A stretch of DNA of 64,000 nucleotides, from assembly GCF_036182465.1 (NCBI RefSeq), contig NZ_CP108081.1:12159697-12223696 (forward strand), given 5' to 3'. Position 1 is the first letter of the stretch. Each line of letters begins with the position of its first letter. Positions 8,590 to 17,766 of this stretch are shown piece after piece. Source of the stretch: Streptomyces sp. NBC_00258. GTDB lineage: Bacteria > Actinomycetota > Actinomycetes > Streptomycetales > Streptomycetaceae. Under the pieces are notes generated by a model. That model searched no databases. It was not told where the DNA came from and worked only from the letters and a program-made list of their open reading frames with translations. Made by a program: the position numbers and the translations under genes.

Positions 8590-9165
8590 GAAGTGCCGAA
8601 GAGCTCGGCCGCACCCAGCGTGCGGTCGCGGCGTTGCACGACCTGCTGACGCCTCCAGCATCCGGGGACGCGCCCAGGATCGAACTGCGCAGCGTCGGCG
8701 CGGTCCAGGCTGCGGCGTTCACCGCGGCACCGCCTACCGGGCGGAGCTGTCGGTGCGCGTCGACCAGCCGGTCCTGTCCGACGACCCGGTCCTCCAGCGC
8801 GACCTCCAGCTGCCGGACTCCTGGTGGCAGGACCTCGCCGTGACGCTGGAAAAGGTGGCGGCCGTCGACACCGACCGCGTCGCCGTACGACAGCAGTTCA
8901 TGGACCGGGCGATCCCCGAGTTCGTGGGCATCCCGGCCCCGGCCGTGACTCGCTGGACCGCCGCCCACTCCGACCTGCACTGGGCTAACGTCACCGCACC
9001 GCTGAGGATTCTCGACTGGGAGGGCTGGGGGCGCGCTCCCCGGAGGGATTCGACGCCGCCACGCTCTACGCCTACACACTGCTCCAGGAGGACGTCGCCG
9101 CCCGCGTCCGAGACGTCTTCCCTGTCCTGGGCAGCCCGGCCGGCCTCGCAGCCGACGGCCGCCTC
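8590..9165 (+). pseudogene. Aminoglycoside/choline-kinase-like phosphotransferase remnant
   Basis: Three frames have to be joined. AEELGRTQRAVAALHDLLTP comes from ~8590-8715, VDQPVLSDDPVLQRDLQLPD to TRWTAAHSDLHWANV and LRILDWEGWG from ~8740 to 9035, then EGFDAATLYAYTLLQEDVAA from ~9040 to 9160. HSDLHWANV..(L)RILDWEG is the catalytic HxDxxxxN..hDxE motif of APH-fold kinases, so the family call is firm, but two frameshifts and a missing N-terminal lobe make it non-functional. Its 3' end abuts an inverted piece of the neighbouring MMPL gene. Confidence 0.65.
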
Positions 9166-9174
9166 ACCACACGC

Positions 9175-9351
9175 CGCGTGCGGGCCGAGCAGCACGGCCG
9201 GCGCGTCACGATGGGCGTTCGCTGGGGCCGCTTCGTCACCCGCCATCCCTGGAAGATGCTGCTGGCGTCGGTCGTCGGCCTGGGCGTGCTGGCCATCCCG
9301 GCACTGTCACTGCGGCTGACCCTGCCCGACGACACACGCGGGTACCGGTGA
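9175..9351 (+). pseudogene. Inverted internal segment of the MMPL transporter gene
   Basis: On the plus strand the bases encode VRWGRFVTRHPWKMLLASVV, then GLGVLAIPALSLRLTLPDD. This is the cytoplasmic-loop/TM7 region that in intact MMPL exporters directly follows the segment ending the minus-strand frame at ~9335. The two coding stretches therefore run tail to tail, as expected if ~170 bases flipped in place. See the next entry for the main fragment. Confidence 0.7.
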
Positions 9352-10333
9352 AGCCCAGCGTGGCGGGCAGGAGGGTGAGCGCGACCAGGACGGCGACGGT
9401 GATGGCGAAGGCCGCGGCCAGGCCCATGGTGGTGAGCATCGCGATGCCGATGACGCTCAGACCGGCCAGCGCGATGACGACGGTCAGGCCGGCGAAGACG
9501 ACCGCCGAGCCCGCGGTCCCCAGGGCGCGCCCGGCGGCTTCCTCGGGCGCGTGCCCCTCACGCAGCTCTGTCCGGTAGCGCGAGACGATGAACAGGGCGT
9601 AGTCGATGGCCACCGCCAGACCGAGCATGAGCGCCAGAGTCTGCGCGTTGGAGGCCATGTCGACGAACGACGAGGCGACGGTGATGGCACACAGGGCGAT
9701 ACCGACGCCGACGATCGCGGACAACAGGGGCAGTCCGGCCGCGACCAGCGAACCGAAGGTGATGACCAGGACGAAGGCGGCGACCAGCAGACCGATCAGT
9801 TCGGCGGCGTTGCTCTCTTCCTCCTCCAGCACCGCGTTGCCGCCCAGACTGACGTTCAGGCCCGCCTTCTCACCCTTGTCCGCCACCTCGTGCAGGGCGT
9901 CCGACGCGGCGGGAGTGATGTCGGCCTGCGGGACGGCGTAGGTCACCTGGGCGTAGGCGATGCTGCCCGAGGAACTGACCAGGCCGGCGGTGAAGGGGTC
10001 GGTGACGCTCGCCACCTGCGGCGCCTTGCGCAGGTCAGAGACCAGGGACTCCACCTCCTGCTTGTGCGCGGCGGACGTCAGCTTCTGCCCGTCCGGAGCC
10101 TCGATGACCACGCGAGCCGCGGCGCCGGCGGCCGAAGCCTGCGGGAACTCCTTCTCCAGCAGGTCGATGGCCTGCTGCGACTGGGTTCCGGGAAGGGTGA
10201 AGTCGTCCGTCGTACTGCCGGACACGCTGCTGACGCCGATCACCGCGGCGACGAGCACCGCGATCCACGCCAGCAGCACCAGCCGGCGCCGCCGGAAGGC
10301 GAGCCGGCCGAGCCGGTAGAGAAAGGTGGCCAC
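9335..10333 (-). pseudogene. MMPL/RND-family exporter, N-terminal half only
   Basis: From GTG 10333 (GGGAG eight bases upstream) about 333 codons encode the first half of an MMPL lipid/drug exporter: TM1 (LVLLAWIAVLVAAVIGVSSV), a periplasmic porter domain (LPGTQSQQAIDLLEKEFPQA; RKAPQVASVTDPF), then a TM2-TM6 bundle with LALMLGLAVAIDYALFIVSR and MLTTMGLAAAFAITVAV. The frame loses similarity after LLPATLGFTGTRV at ~9335. The next segment of the protein is present but on the opposite strand (9175-9340), and the entire second porter domain and TM8-TM12 are absent. The product would be half a transporter and is presumed non-functional. Confidence 0.8.
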
Positions 10334-10505
10334 GAAAATTACTCCCACCAGGAGGAAAAAGGATGTGTGAGGGCGAGCCCGACAGGCTCCGCCCATGAAC
10401 GTAGGAGTCGGGTGCGGCCGAAAAGAGCTACTGGAGGACGAATCCGCGCCCGGGGCGGTACTCCGGTACCGGGTGGTGTCCTCCTTGAGGCGGGTGTGCC
10501 GGGTC

Positions 10506-11372
10506 TCAGCCGGCCGGGTGGGCGGCGAGAAGTGCCGTGGTCGCGTCCCACAGCTCCCGCTGTACGCGCGGGTCCCGGCCGGGTTCGGGGCACTGCAAGG
10601 GGCGGGCGTCGCGGGCGGAGAAGTAGCCGCCGGTGGTGCCCGCGAGTGCCGGATCGGTGGCGAGCCGCACGATGATGCCGGCGCCCTTGCGGGGATCGCC
10701 GATCCTCAGGGTGTTCAGCACCCGCTGCAGGACGGCGGAGCCGGGCAGGTCCCGGCCCAGGCCGGTGGCGTTGAAGCCGGGGTCGCAGCAGTTCACGGTG
10801 ACCTTGTCCGCGTCCAGGCGGCGGGCGAGTTCCTGCGTCCACATGATGGTCATCAGCTTCGTGCGCCCGTACAGGGGCATCGACTCCCGGCGGGTGTAGG
10901 GCTCGGTGCGCCGCAGGTCCTCGGCCGGGGCGATCGTTTTCGCCTGTTGGGCCGCTTCGGAGGCGACGTTGACGATCCGGGCCGGCGCGGAGGATCCGAG
11001 TTTCGCTGTCAGCGCCTCGGTCAGGACGAACGGGCCGAGGTAGTTCACCGCCGTCATGTCCGCGAGGCCCTCGGTGGTGATGCGCTGCGCGAAGGCGTGG
11101 AGGCCGGCGTTGTTGACCAGGACGTCCAGGCGCGGGTAGCGCGCGGCGATCTCCTCGCCCGCGCGGCGGGCGTCGGAGAGCAGACCGAGGTCGGCGTGGA
11201 AGACGTCGACGGGCTCGTCGGTCACCGCCTTCAGGTCGGTGACGAGGGCTTCCGCCTTGCTGCGGGAGCGGGCCACGGTGCCGATGCGGTAGCCCTGGCG
11301 GGCCAGCTCGAAGGCGGCGATGCGGCCCAGTCCGGAGGTGGCTCCGGTGATCACGGCGACGGGACGATCCAT
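10506..11372 (-). CDS. Short-chain dehydrogenase/reductase
   Basis: A 288-residue classical-to-extended SDR. The Rossmann cofactor motif TGATSGLG is at residues 10-17, NNAG at ~90, the catalytic Ser in IVNVASEAA near 138, and the catalytic YGRTK (YxxxK) near 168; the C-terminus resembles retinol-dehydrogenase-like SDRs (CCDPGFNATGLGRDLPG). It would use NADP(H) or NAD(H) on an unknown carbonyl or alcohol. ATG 11372 has AAAGGGG upstream. The gene is divergent from a MarR regulator with only 57 bases between the starts, and those bases hold a perfect 12-base palindrome, so regulation by the MarR protein is likely. Confidence 0.88.
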   Translation of the reverse strand: MDRPVAVITGATSGLGRIAAFELARQGYRIGTVARSRSKAEALVTDLKAVTDEPVDVFHADLGLLSDARRAGEEIAARYPRLDVLVNNAGLHAFAQRITTEGLADMTAVNYLGPFVLTEALTAKLGSSAPARIVNVASEAAQQAKTIAPAEDLRRTEPYTRRESMPLYGRTKLMTIMWTQELARRLDADKVTVNCCDPGFNATGLGRDLPGSAVLQRVLNTLRIGDPRKGAGIIVRLATDPALAGTTGGYFSARDARPLQCPEPGRDPRVQRELWDATTALLAAHPAG

Positions 11373-11388
11373 CCCACAACCCCTTTCA

Positions 11389-11400
11389 TGAGGTACCTCA
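11389..11400. promoter_or_regulatory. Perfect palindrome TGAGGTACCTCA, probable MarR operator
   Basis: A perfect 12-base dyad lies in the 57-base gap between the divergent SDR and MarR starts. MarR proteins typically bind such dyads in shared promoters and repress both genes. Confidence 0.6.
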
Positions 11401-11429
11401 CGATCACGTTGTGCGAGGATACCCGAACC

Positions 11430-11894
11430 ATGGAGCAGCACGAATCGACGACCACGGGCAGCGCCCCGGAGCAGGTGGGACTGTCTTTCCTCACCCTCGC
11501 GTACAGCCTGCGCGAACGGGTCGACCAGCGCACGACGGCGACCGCCGGCCTGTCCCTGTCCCGCACCAAGGTCCTTCAGGTGCTGGCCGGCCGCGGCGCG
11601 CTCCACCAGGCGGAGCTAGCGGCTTTCCTCGGCCAGGCACCGCGCTCCGTCACCCAGATCGTGGAGGGTCTTGAGCGCCTCGGCATGGTCGCCCGGACCA
11701 GCGACCCCGAGGACCGCCGCCGCAAGACCGTCTCCCTCACCGACACCGGCCGCACGGCACTGAGGGCCGCGGAAGAAGCGGGCACGCACGTACTTCGCCA
11801 GTACTTCGGCCGGCTCGAACCGCAACAGCTGGCCACACTCGACACGCTGCTCGCACACCTGGACGTCACCCTCACTGGTGACAAGACCGGCTGA
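11430..11894 (+). CDS. MarR-family transcriptional regulator
   Basis: 154 residues with the winged-helix of the MarR family: LSRTKVLQVLAGRGALHQAE, FLGQAPRSVTQIVEGLERLG as the recognition helix, VARTSDPEDRRRKTVSLTDTG as the wing with the conserved D-x-R-x3-V pattern, and a C-terminal dimerisation helix. ATG 11430 is the only sensible start. Such proteins respond to small phenolic or lipophilic ligands; here the divergent SDR is the probable target. The 135 bases downstream to the XRE relic hold no gene. Confidence 0.88.
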   Translation: MEQHESTTTGSAPEQVGLSFLTLAYSLRERVDQRTTATAGLSLSRTKVLQVLAGRGALHQAELAAFLGQAPRSVTQIVEGLERLGMVARTSDPEDRRRKTVSLTDTGRTALRAAEEAGTHVLRQYFGRLEPQQLATLDTLLAHLDVTLTGDKTG

Positions 11895-12029
11895 CACGAG
11901 CACGGAAGAAATCGCCTGCAGCATCCAGCCAGACCGGCACGGGCTGACCGGCTTCGAGGGCCTAGCTTCCACCCGGTCGCCCCGGTCGGCCCTTCCGGGA
12001 GTCGCCGGGCCAGGAGACCGACCGCTTCG

Positions 12030-12225
12030 ACCCCGGTCGAGGCCGGCGAACCGTCGCAGGTCCGCGAGGGATTCCTCACCCGCCGGGACTCCGGCCAGAA
12101 CCTGGGGCGAGGCCTTCAGCGTTTGTGCCAGCTGGCGTAGTCGGTGAGGGGAGGGGGAGTGGCACCCCTGTTCGTAGCTGGTGATCTGCCAAGCCGACAC
12201 GCCCTCTTCGGCAGCGAGCGGGCCT
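12030..12225 (-). pseudogene. XRE-type helix-turn-helix fragment
   Basis: One minus-strand frame contains EEGVSAWQITSYEQGCHSPS, then HRLRQLAQTLKASPQVLAGV, the second half of a Cro/CI-type HTH plus linker. The first helix is missing and the reading continues into the MarR gene, so this is a fragment. It could be a decayed antitoxin-like regulator, since it lies upstream of the DUF262-HipA operon on the opposite strand; that link is only positional. Confidence 0.45.
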
Positions 12226-12455
12226 GGGTCAGACCCGCTTCCTGCCCGAGGAGGGACAGTGAACCGGACGCGAAGGGCCCGACGGATTACATGGAGCATG
12301 CGACCGGGGCTGATGGATCGCCGGTGTGACCTGGTGCCCTCACCGCAGTCCGCGCACACGAACGATCACGAGGTGCGAGCCGCCTGTGATCATGCAGGTC
12401 AGCCACCGCTTAGGATCGACGGGAGCGGCTGGAATTGGCGCAGAAGGAAAGGGCG

Positions 12456-14114
12456 GTGGGCACGATGCAGCAGACGGTCAGCGTCTACACGCTGCCCGAC
12501 CTCGTGCGAATGGCACAGGACGGCCGCTTCAGGGTCAGGGCTTTCGCCCGGCCCGCCGTGTGGGGGCACCACCAGATCACTGAACTCTTCGACTCCGTCC
12601 ACCGTGGCTTTCCCATCGGCACGATCACTGTTGCAGAACAGCCCGCTCCGGAAGAAGACCTCCGCATCGCCAGCGTCCCCGTCCATGCTCCCGCCGACCG
12701 TCACGCCTGGACGGTCCTGGACGGCGTCCAGCGCCTGACCACACTTGTCGGCGTATGGAATGACCGGCACGGTCAGGTAGACGACGACCGCTATGCCGTC
12801 TGCTACGACCTGGACAGAGACCGGTTCTTTCCCGGCTTGCGCCGCGACGCCCTGCCGGTGAGCGTGGCCTGCCAAGAAGACCGCCTGTCCTCCTGGATTG
12901 CAGGGCACCCTTTCCTGACCGAAGACAACATCAGCGAATGCTGGCGCCTGCACGCAGCCCTGACGTCGTACCAGATGCCCGTCACCGTACTGAGCGGCAT
13001 CGAGAGCAAAGAGTCGCTGTATCTGCTGTTCACCCGCATCAACGGTGCTGGAGTGGGCCTGGCCCGATCCGACATCACACGAGCCCGCCAAGAGGCCGAC
13101 GCCCGCACCCTCCTGGTCTCCGGCGAACAACCCCTCATCAGGCAGAGCGAGCAGCTCGGCTTCGGCCGCCTCCCTGAAGCGCTGGCCGTGCAATGCGTGC
13201 TGGCAGTCGCAGAACCCCGCGAACGGATCCCGAAAAGCGCCCTGCGCAAGCGCATGGACTCGCTCAGCGCGTCCGCAACGCGAGAGGCCGTAGAACGGGC
13301 CCGTCCAGCGCTGGAAGCATCACTGCGATTCCTGCGCAAGCAGGCTCGTATTCCCCACGTCCGCCTGCTGCCCCATCCCGAAGTCCTCCCCGTCCTTGTG
13401 CGGTTCACCAGCGTCTTCGGACCGCCTACCGGGCGGACACAGGAACTGCTGCGACGCTGGATCTGGCGCTCCGCCATGCTCACCCGGCAACAGGCCAGTG
13501 TGCTCAACGAGGCCCAGGCATCGCTCGGCAGCACACCGGAATCCGAAGCCGCACGCCTTCTGAGCTCCCTCCCGCACCCCGAGCCTCAGCCCTTCCGGCC
13601 CGACCTCCAGTCCACGACGGCGCAACGCCCTGAGGGGAGGCTGAACGCCCTGGGACTTCTGTCCGCGGAACCGTCCCTGCTCGTCCCCTCGGCTTCCGTC
13701 GTCAGCAACCAGCCCGGCACGCCCCTGTCGGTCAGCAGCCTCCTCACCCCCTGGCTCGACAGCGAGCACGATCTCTTCTGCCGACTGACGCCTCAGATGC
13801 CCGGACACCCCCAGTCCGCAACACTGGGCAACTACCTGCTGCACCCTCCCGCTTCCCCCAAGGCACTGCTGCACGCGATCACCTCGCAGGATGCTCAGGC
13901 CAGGTCCTTGCTCGCCAGACACTTCCTGGACCCCCACGGCATCCAACTGCTCAGCAGCCAAAGGTACGAGGAGTTCGTCCAGCACCGTGAGGACCTGCTG
14001 AAGACTGCCATCACCCATCGGGCACAGTCATTTGCCCGATGGGGCTTCAAGGACCGTGGCCACCTTCCCAGCCTGCCGGACTCCGCACGGGACACACCCA
14101 AAGGGACGCAATGA
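12456..14114 (+). CDS. DUF262-domain protein (GmrSD N-terminal/ParB-like nuclease fold)
   Basis: About 552 residues. The N-terminal half carries the DUF262 hallmarks: YTLPDLVRMAQDGRFRV, PIGTITV in the strand after the first helix, WTVLDGVQRLTTLVGVW (family DGQQRxTTL, with V in place of the first Q) and LYLLFTRINGAGVGLARSD (FxRxNxxGxxL). The C-terminal half is all-helical and unrecognised; no HNH (DUF1524) domain follows, unlike full GmrSD. Start choice: AAGGA at ~12444 favours GTG 12456; ATG 12465 and TTG 12435 are alternatives. The stop overlaps the HipA start as ATGA, so the two proteins are made together. DUF262 proteins occur in modification-dependent restriction and phage defence; the role here is unknown. 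Confidence 0.75.
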   Translation: MGTMQQTVSVYTLPDLVRMAQDGRFRVRAFARPAVWGHHQITELFDSVHRGFPIGTITVAEQPAPEEDLRIASVPVHAPADRHAWTVLDGVQRLTTLVGVWNDRHGQVDDDRYAVCYDLDRDRFFPGLRRDALPVSVACQEDRLSSWIAGHPFLTEDNISECWRLHAALTSYQMPVTVLSGIESKESLYLLFTRINGAGVGLARSDITRARQEADARTLLVSGEQPLIRQSEQLGFGRLPEALAVQCVLAVAEPRERIPKSALRKRMDSLSASATREAVERARPALEASLRFLRKQARIPHVRLLPHPEVLPVLVRFTSVFGPPTGRTQELLRRWIWRSAMLTRQQASVLNEAQASLGSTPESEAARLLSSLPHPEPQPFRPDLQSTTAQRPEGRLNALGLLSAEPSLLVPSASVVSNQPGTPLSVSSLLTPWLDSEHDLFCRLTPQMPGHPQSATLGNYLLHPPASPKALLHAITSQDAQARSLLARHFLDPHGIQLLSSQRYEEFVQHREDLLKTAITHRAQSFARWGFKDRGHLPSLPDSARDTPKGTQ

Positions 14115-15331
14115 CGGCCAGCACCGCACAAGCACGTGTCCTGCTCGGGGACAGACGCGTGGGAACCCTCCACTACGCCCAGGGCCAGACCTCGTTCGTG
14201 TACGAGGACCTGGAGCCCGACCACCCGGTACTGGGCCTGCGGTTCGACTACGACCCCGACTACGCTGCGCACCCCGTCACCGGAGTTCCCAGCTGGTTCG
14301 CCAACCTCCTTCCCGAGCGGGAATCGGGCCTGCGCCGCCTGTACAACCAGCAGCTCGGCCGCCGCGACACCCCCGACTTCCTGCTCCTGCTCCACCTCGG
14401 ACACGACCTGCCTGGAGCTGTACGGGTCGAGACGGAGGGCACGTTGCCCACCGCCATGAGCGAAGCGCTCGAAGAGGCCCAGTTGACGACGCACCGACCG
14501 AAGATGAGCTTCTCCCTCTCCGGCATGCAGCTGAAGTTCTCCATGACCGCAGATGGCGACGGATTCCGGCTCCCTGCACCGCAGCAGCTCGGAGACTGGA
14601 TCATCAAGCTGCCCAGCAACGTGCATGAGCAACTGCCCGCCAATGAGAACACCATGATGCGCTGGGCGGCTTTGGCAGGCATCGACGTACCCGAGCACCG
14701 CCTCGTGCCCCTGAACTCGTTGCATGGCCTGCCCGAGGAACACCTGTCGGAAGACGGCCTCGCCTTTGCCGTGAGCCGGTTCGACCGAGAGCACCGCGAT
14801 CGCATCCACCAGGAGGACTTTGCGCAGGTCCTTGATGCCAGCCCAGCGGAAAAAGACCGAGGCTCACAGGAACTCATCGCACAAGTACTGCTGGACTACT
14901 GCCCCGAAGACTTCGATGAGTACATCCGCCGCCTGGTGTTCTGCGTTGCCGCCGGGAACACGGACGAGCACCTGAAGAACTGGTCACTGCGCTACCCCGA
15001 CAGATACACGCCCCGTCTTTCCCCGGCCTACGATCTGGTAGCTGTCACCTCCTACCCCGTCTACCGCCGCGACGTCCTCACACTGCCGATAGCAGAGCAG
15101 GCCAACCCCCGATACATCACGCGTGACCATTTCCGGCGCTTCGCAGAGTCCCTCGACACCGACCCGGCACCCGTGCTGCGCACAGTGGACCAGACCGTCG
15201 AACGGCTCCACGCCACATGGCCCCAAGTTCACGACACGCCACATACCCCTGCGTTTGTCCGCGCCAACATTGCCGACCGGCTGAGGACCCTGCCTCTCCT
15301 GCAATCCGCACGTCAGTCCTCGGAAACCTGA
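14111..15331 (+). CDS. HipA-family serine/threonine kinase toxin-like protein
   Basis: 406 residues with HipA features in order: an N-terminal sub-domain (VLLGDRRVGTLHYAQGQTSF), GVPSWFANLLPER (family F.NLLPEG), the glycine-rich loop SFSLSGMQLKFSM (family SIAGxQxK), WIIKLPS, ENTMMRWAALAGI, FAVSRFDRE, the catalytic loop CVAAGNTDEHLKNWSL with Asp/Asn, and the metal-binding LSPAYDLV. All kinase residues look intact. HipA kinases phosphorylate translation factors such as a glutamyl-tRNA synthetase and are normally neutralised by a HipB HTH protein encoded just upstream. No hipB is present; its place is taken by the DUF262 gene, overlapping by four bases. Confidence 0.85.
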   Translation: MTASTAQARVLLGDRRVGTLHYAQGQTSFVYEDLEPDHPVLGLRFDYDPDYAAHPVTGVPSWFANLLPERESGLRRLYNQQLGRRDTPDFLLLLHLGHDLPGAVRVETEGTLPTAMSEALEEAQLTTHRPKMSFSLSGMQLKFSMTADGDGFRLPAPQQLGDWIIKLPSNVHEQLPANENTMMRWAALAGIDVPEHRLVPLNSLHGLPEEHLSEDGLAFAVSRFDREHRDRIHQEDFAQVLDASPAEKDRGSQELIAQVLLDYCPEDFDEYIRRLVFCVAAGNTDEHLKNWSLRYPDRYTPRLSPAYDLVAVTSYPVYRRDVLTLPIAEQANPRYITRDHFRRFAESLDTDPAPVLRTVDQTVERLHATWPQVHDTPHTPAFVRANIADRLRTLPLLQSARQSSET

Positions 15332-15421
15332 GTGCACCGGCATCTGGTACCAGCTCTGCCAGAGGCCCTGACAGAAGCAGCTGACCCTGTGATTTCGAGG
15401 TGGGTGGTCGTTGGTCTGGTC

Positions 15422-15563
15422 GTGGGGAAACGACAGTGGCGGCCGTGGATCGTGTCGGATGAACTGCGGCCGCTCATCGAGCCGTTGGTGCCCGAGCCGG
15501 TTCCAAAGCTAGTGGAGGGTCGGCCGCGGGTACCGGACCGGCAGGCACTGTGCGGGATCCTGT
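15422..15563 (+). pseudogene. IS5-family transposase 5' fragment
   Basis: From GTG 15422 the frame reads GKRQWRPWIVSDELRPLIEP and GRPRVPDRQALCGIL, the start of the DUF4096-type IS5 transposases common in Streptomyces. It stops after ~47 codons exactly where the ISAzo13-type element begins; the rest of the IS5 gene is not found on the far side, so the target was later deleted. Confidence 0.7.
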
Positions 15564-15570
15564 AAGGGAC

Positions 15571-15590
15571 CGTAAAGAATCAACACGTTG
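15571..15590 (+). repeat. Left terminal inverted repeat of the ISAzo13-type element
   Basis: Twenty of twenty bases match the complement of 18742-18761. Confidence 0.85.
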
Positions 15591-16317
15591 GTTTGGTCTC
15601 TGTCGTGAGGGTTGATCCGTGTGTGGTGGCGTGGACGAGGAGTCCTGCCAGGGTGTTGAGGTGTGCTGCTGGGGGCTGTGGTGTGTGTCCATGCTGGTCC
15701 ATCAGGCGCCGGATTTCGCTAGTGGTGTGGCGGATGGTGTCCTTGCTGACGGCGAAGAGTTGGGCGAGCGCGGTGGGTGGCAGGGCGAGGTTTTGTTGCA
15801 GCACGGTGGCCAGGACCCGGTCGGCCAGGTCGAGTTTGGCTTTGCGGCCGCCGCCCGGAGCCCGACGTCGTTCGCCGCCGTCGCGTCGGGTGGCTGGGTC
15901 CTGTTTCTGCAGCGTCTGCCAGTCGGCGGTCAGGGTCTCGATCAGCTCGGTCAGTGCGGTGCGGGTCATGCCGGTCAGCGCGGGATGTGACAGAGCACCG
16001 CGGTCGCAGTTCAGCGCTGGCCCGAGGACCGGCTCTGGATGGCTGGATCTCGGGCCGACGGGGTGGGGGGCACCGTGTCCGTTCCATTCGCCGTGGAAGG
16101 CATGTCCGGTGACCGGCACTGCGTTCAGTTCGGCGTCGCTGACCCCCACACCGATGGGATAGGCGCCGGTGTCGAGTTCGGCGTGGACGGTGAGACCAGT
16201 GCGGGTGGTGGTCGCGGCGATGGACTGTATGACGACTTCGTGGCTGTTCAGCGGTCTGCCGCGCCAGTTCATGGTGATCGCGGAGAACAGCCGGTGTTCC
16301 ACCTTGTTCCACTTCGA

Positions 16318-16327
16318 TGTACCCGGC
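16318..16327 (+). repeat. IS4 target-site duplication, left copy
   Basis: TGTACCCGGC, identical to 17757-17766. Confidence 0.9.
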
Positions 16328-17756
16328 CAATGCCGTTGCTTGATCTCGTCAAGCAGTTCGCAGTGACGGTGGAGGAGCGCGGTCGTTGGGCCCAGCATGC
16401 ATCCTTGGGTGGGGTTGTCCGATCATGTGCGGCTGGGGGTGGTGACCCGGTGGGTGACTCCGGAACTGGTCGCCGAGGTGCTGGAGAAGTGCCGGGTCCG
16501 GGACAAGAAGCCCGGCGCACTGCCGGCCGGGTTCATGGTCTACTTCACGCTTTCCCTGGCGCTGTTCCAGCAGGACTCCTATGACGATGTGGCGGAGCAA
16601 CTGGTCGGCAGCATGCGGGAGTTGAGCGGGAGCATCCCGAACAAGTCCTCGTTCACGCGGGCGCGCAGGCGTCTGGGACCGCTGGTCCTGGAGGCCGTCT
16701 TCCGCGAGCTGGCCGATCCGTTGGCCCCCGTCGGCCTGGGGGGCTCCTTTTACCGCGGGATGAGGCTGGCCGCGGTGGACGCGCCGGACACGCCAGCCAA
16801 CCGGGCCCCGTTCGGTGGGCCGGTCAAGAACGGTCAGCCGGCGGGGTTCCCTCAGGTGCGGGTGGTGACACTGACCGAGTGTGGCACGCACGCGCAGGTC
16901 GACGCGGCGGTGGGCGGATTCAACGGCGGTGAGCGGGAGTTGGCGCTCACTTTGGCGACCTCGGCGGGCAAAATGCTCGTCATCATGGACCGGGGCTTCC
17001 CCGGGGTCGAGTTATGGAAGGCCTATCTCGGAGCCGGGGCCCATCTGCTGATCCGGGCTCGCTCGCCGGTGGCGCACCGGCCGGTTGAGTATCTGCCCGA
17101 CGGGACCTACCTGGGGAGGATGAACCTGGGCGGGCAGAAGGGCGCACATCCTGGCGGGGTGTTGGTCCGGGTGATTGAGTACCGCGTCGACGGCGGCGAG
17201 GTGGTCAGGCTGTTGACTGATCTGTTGGACCCGGTTGCGTATCCGGCGGCGGAGCTGGCAGGGCTCTACCATGCCAGGTGGGAGGCGGAGTCGGCGTTCC
17301 GGCAGATCAAGACGTTCCAGCGCGGGCCGGTCGAGGTCCTGCGCTCGGGAGACCCGGATCTGGTGCGGCAGGAGGTCTGGGCGCACCTGGTCGTGCACCA
17401 CTGCCTCACGCGGGTCATCATGTGTCTGGCCGACGACAACGGCATCAACCCGGACCGGGTCTCGTTCGTCAAGGTCCTCAAGCACACGCGGCGCAGTGTA
17501 GTGCGGCAGTGCGCGGATACGCCCAAGAAGATCGAGAAGTTCCTGGCCGTGCTGGCGGCGAAGGTGCGCCGGAAGCTCGACAACGGCGCCAGGCGCCTGC
17601 GCGAGGCGGACCGGCACCTCAAACGGCCGGACTCGAAGTACTCCTCGAAGCTCTCCTACCGGATCAACACCCGGGACCGGCAACCGACACGGCGGACCAC
17701 AGCCAAGGCCATCACGTTGCACACCGCGATAGTCCAGTAATCAAGCAACGGCATTG
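16328..17756 (+). mobile_element. Intact IS4-family insertion sequence (1,429 bases)
   Basis: Perfect 16-base terminal inverted repeats CAATGCCGTTGCTTGA (16328-16343) and its complement (17741-17756) flank a single transposase gene, and a perfect 10-base target duplication TGTACCCGGC lies at 16318-16327 and 17757-17766. Intact ends, duplication and open gene indicate a recent insertion into the dead ISAzo13 transposase. Confidence 0.92.
16397..17740 (+). CDS. IS4-family DDE transposase
   Basis: 447 residues. An N-terminal IS4 domain (VTPELVAEVLEKCRVRDKKP) is followed by the RNase-H-fold catalytic core. The acidic residues are visible in RLAAVDAPDTP, IMDRGFPG and YHARWEAESAFRQIK, the last being a perfect Y-x2-R-x3-E-x6-K signature of IS4 enzymes. 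The C-terminal tail is basic. The stop lies immediately inside the right terminal repeat. No frameshift or nonsense change is seen, so the enzyme should be active. Confidence 0.92.
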   Translation: MHPWVGLSDHVRLGVVTRWVTPELVAEVLEKCRVRDKKPGALPAGFMVYFTLSLALFQQDSYDDVAEQLVGSMRELSGSIPNKSSFTRARRRLGPLVLEAVFRELADPLAPVGLGGSFYRGMRLAAVDAPDTPANRAPFGGPVKNGQPAGFPQVRVVTLTECGTHAQVDAAVGGFNGGERELALTLATSAGKMLVIMDRGFPGVELWKAYLGAGAHLLIRARSPVAHRPVEYLPDGTYLGRMNLGGQKGAHPGGVLVRVIEYRVDGGEVVRLLTDLLDPVAYPAAELAGLYHARWEAESAFRQIKTFQRGPVEVLRSGDPDLVRQEVWAHLVVHHCLTRVIMCLADDNGINPDRVSFVKVLKHTRRSVVRQCADTPKKIEKFLAVLAAKVRRKLDNGARRLREADRHLKRPDSKYSSKLSYRINTRDRQPTRRTTAKAITLHTAIVQ

Positions 17757-17766
17757 TGTACCCGGC
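17757..17766 (+). repeat. IS4 target-site duplication, right copy
   Basis: TGTACCCGGC, identical to 16318-16327. Confidence 0.9.
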
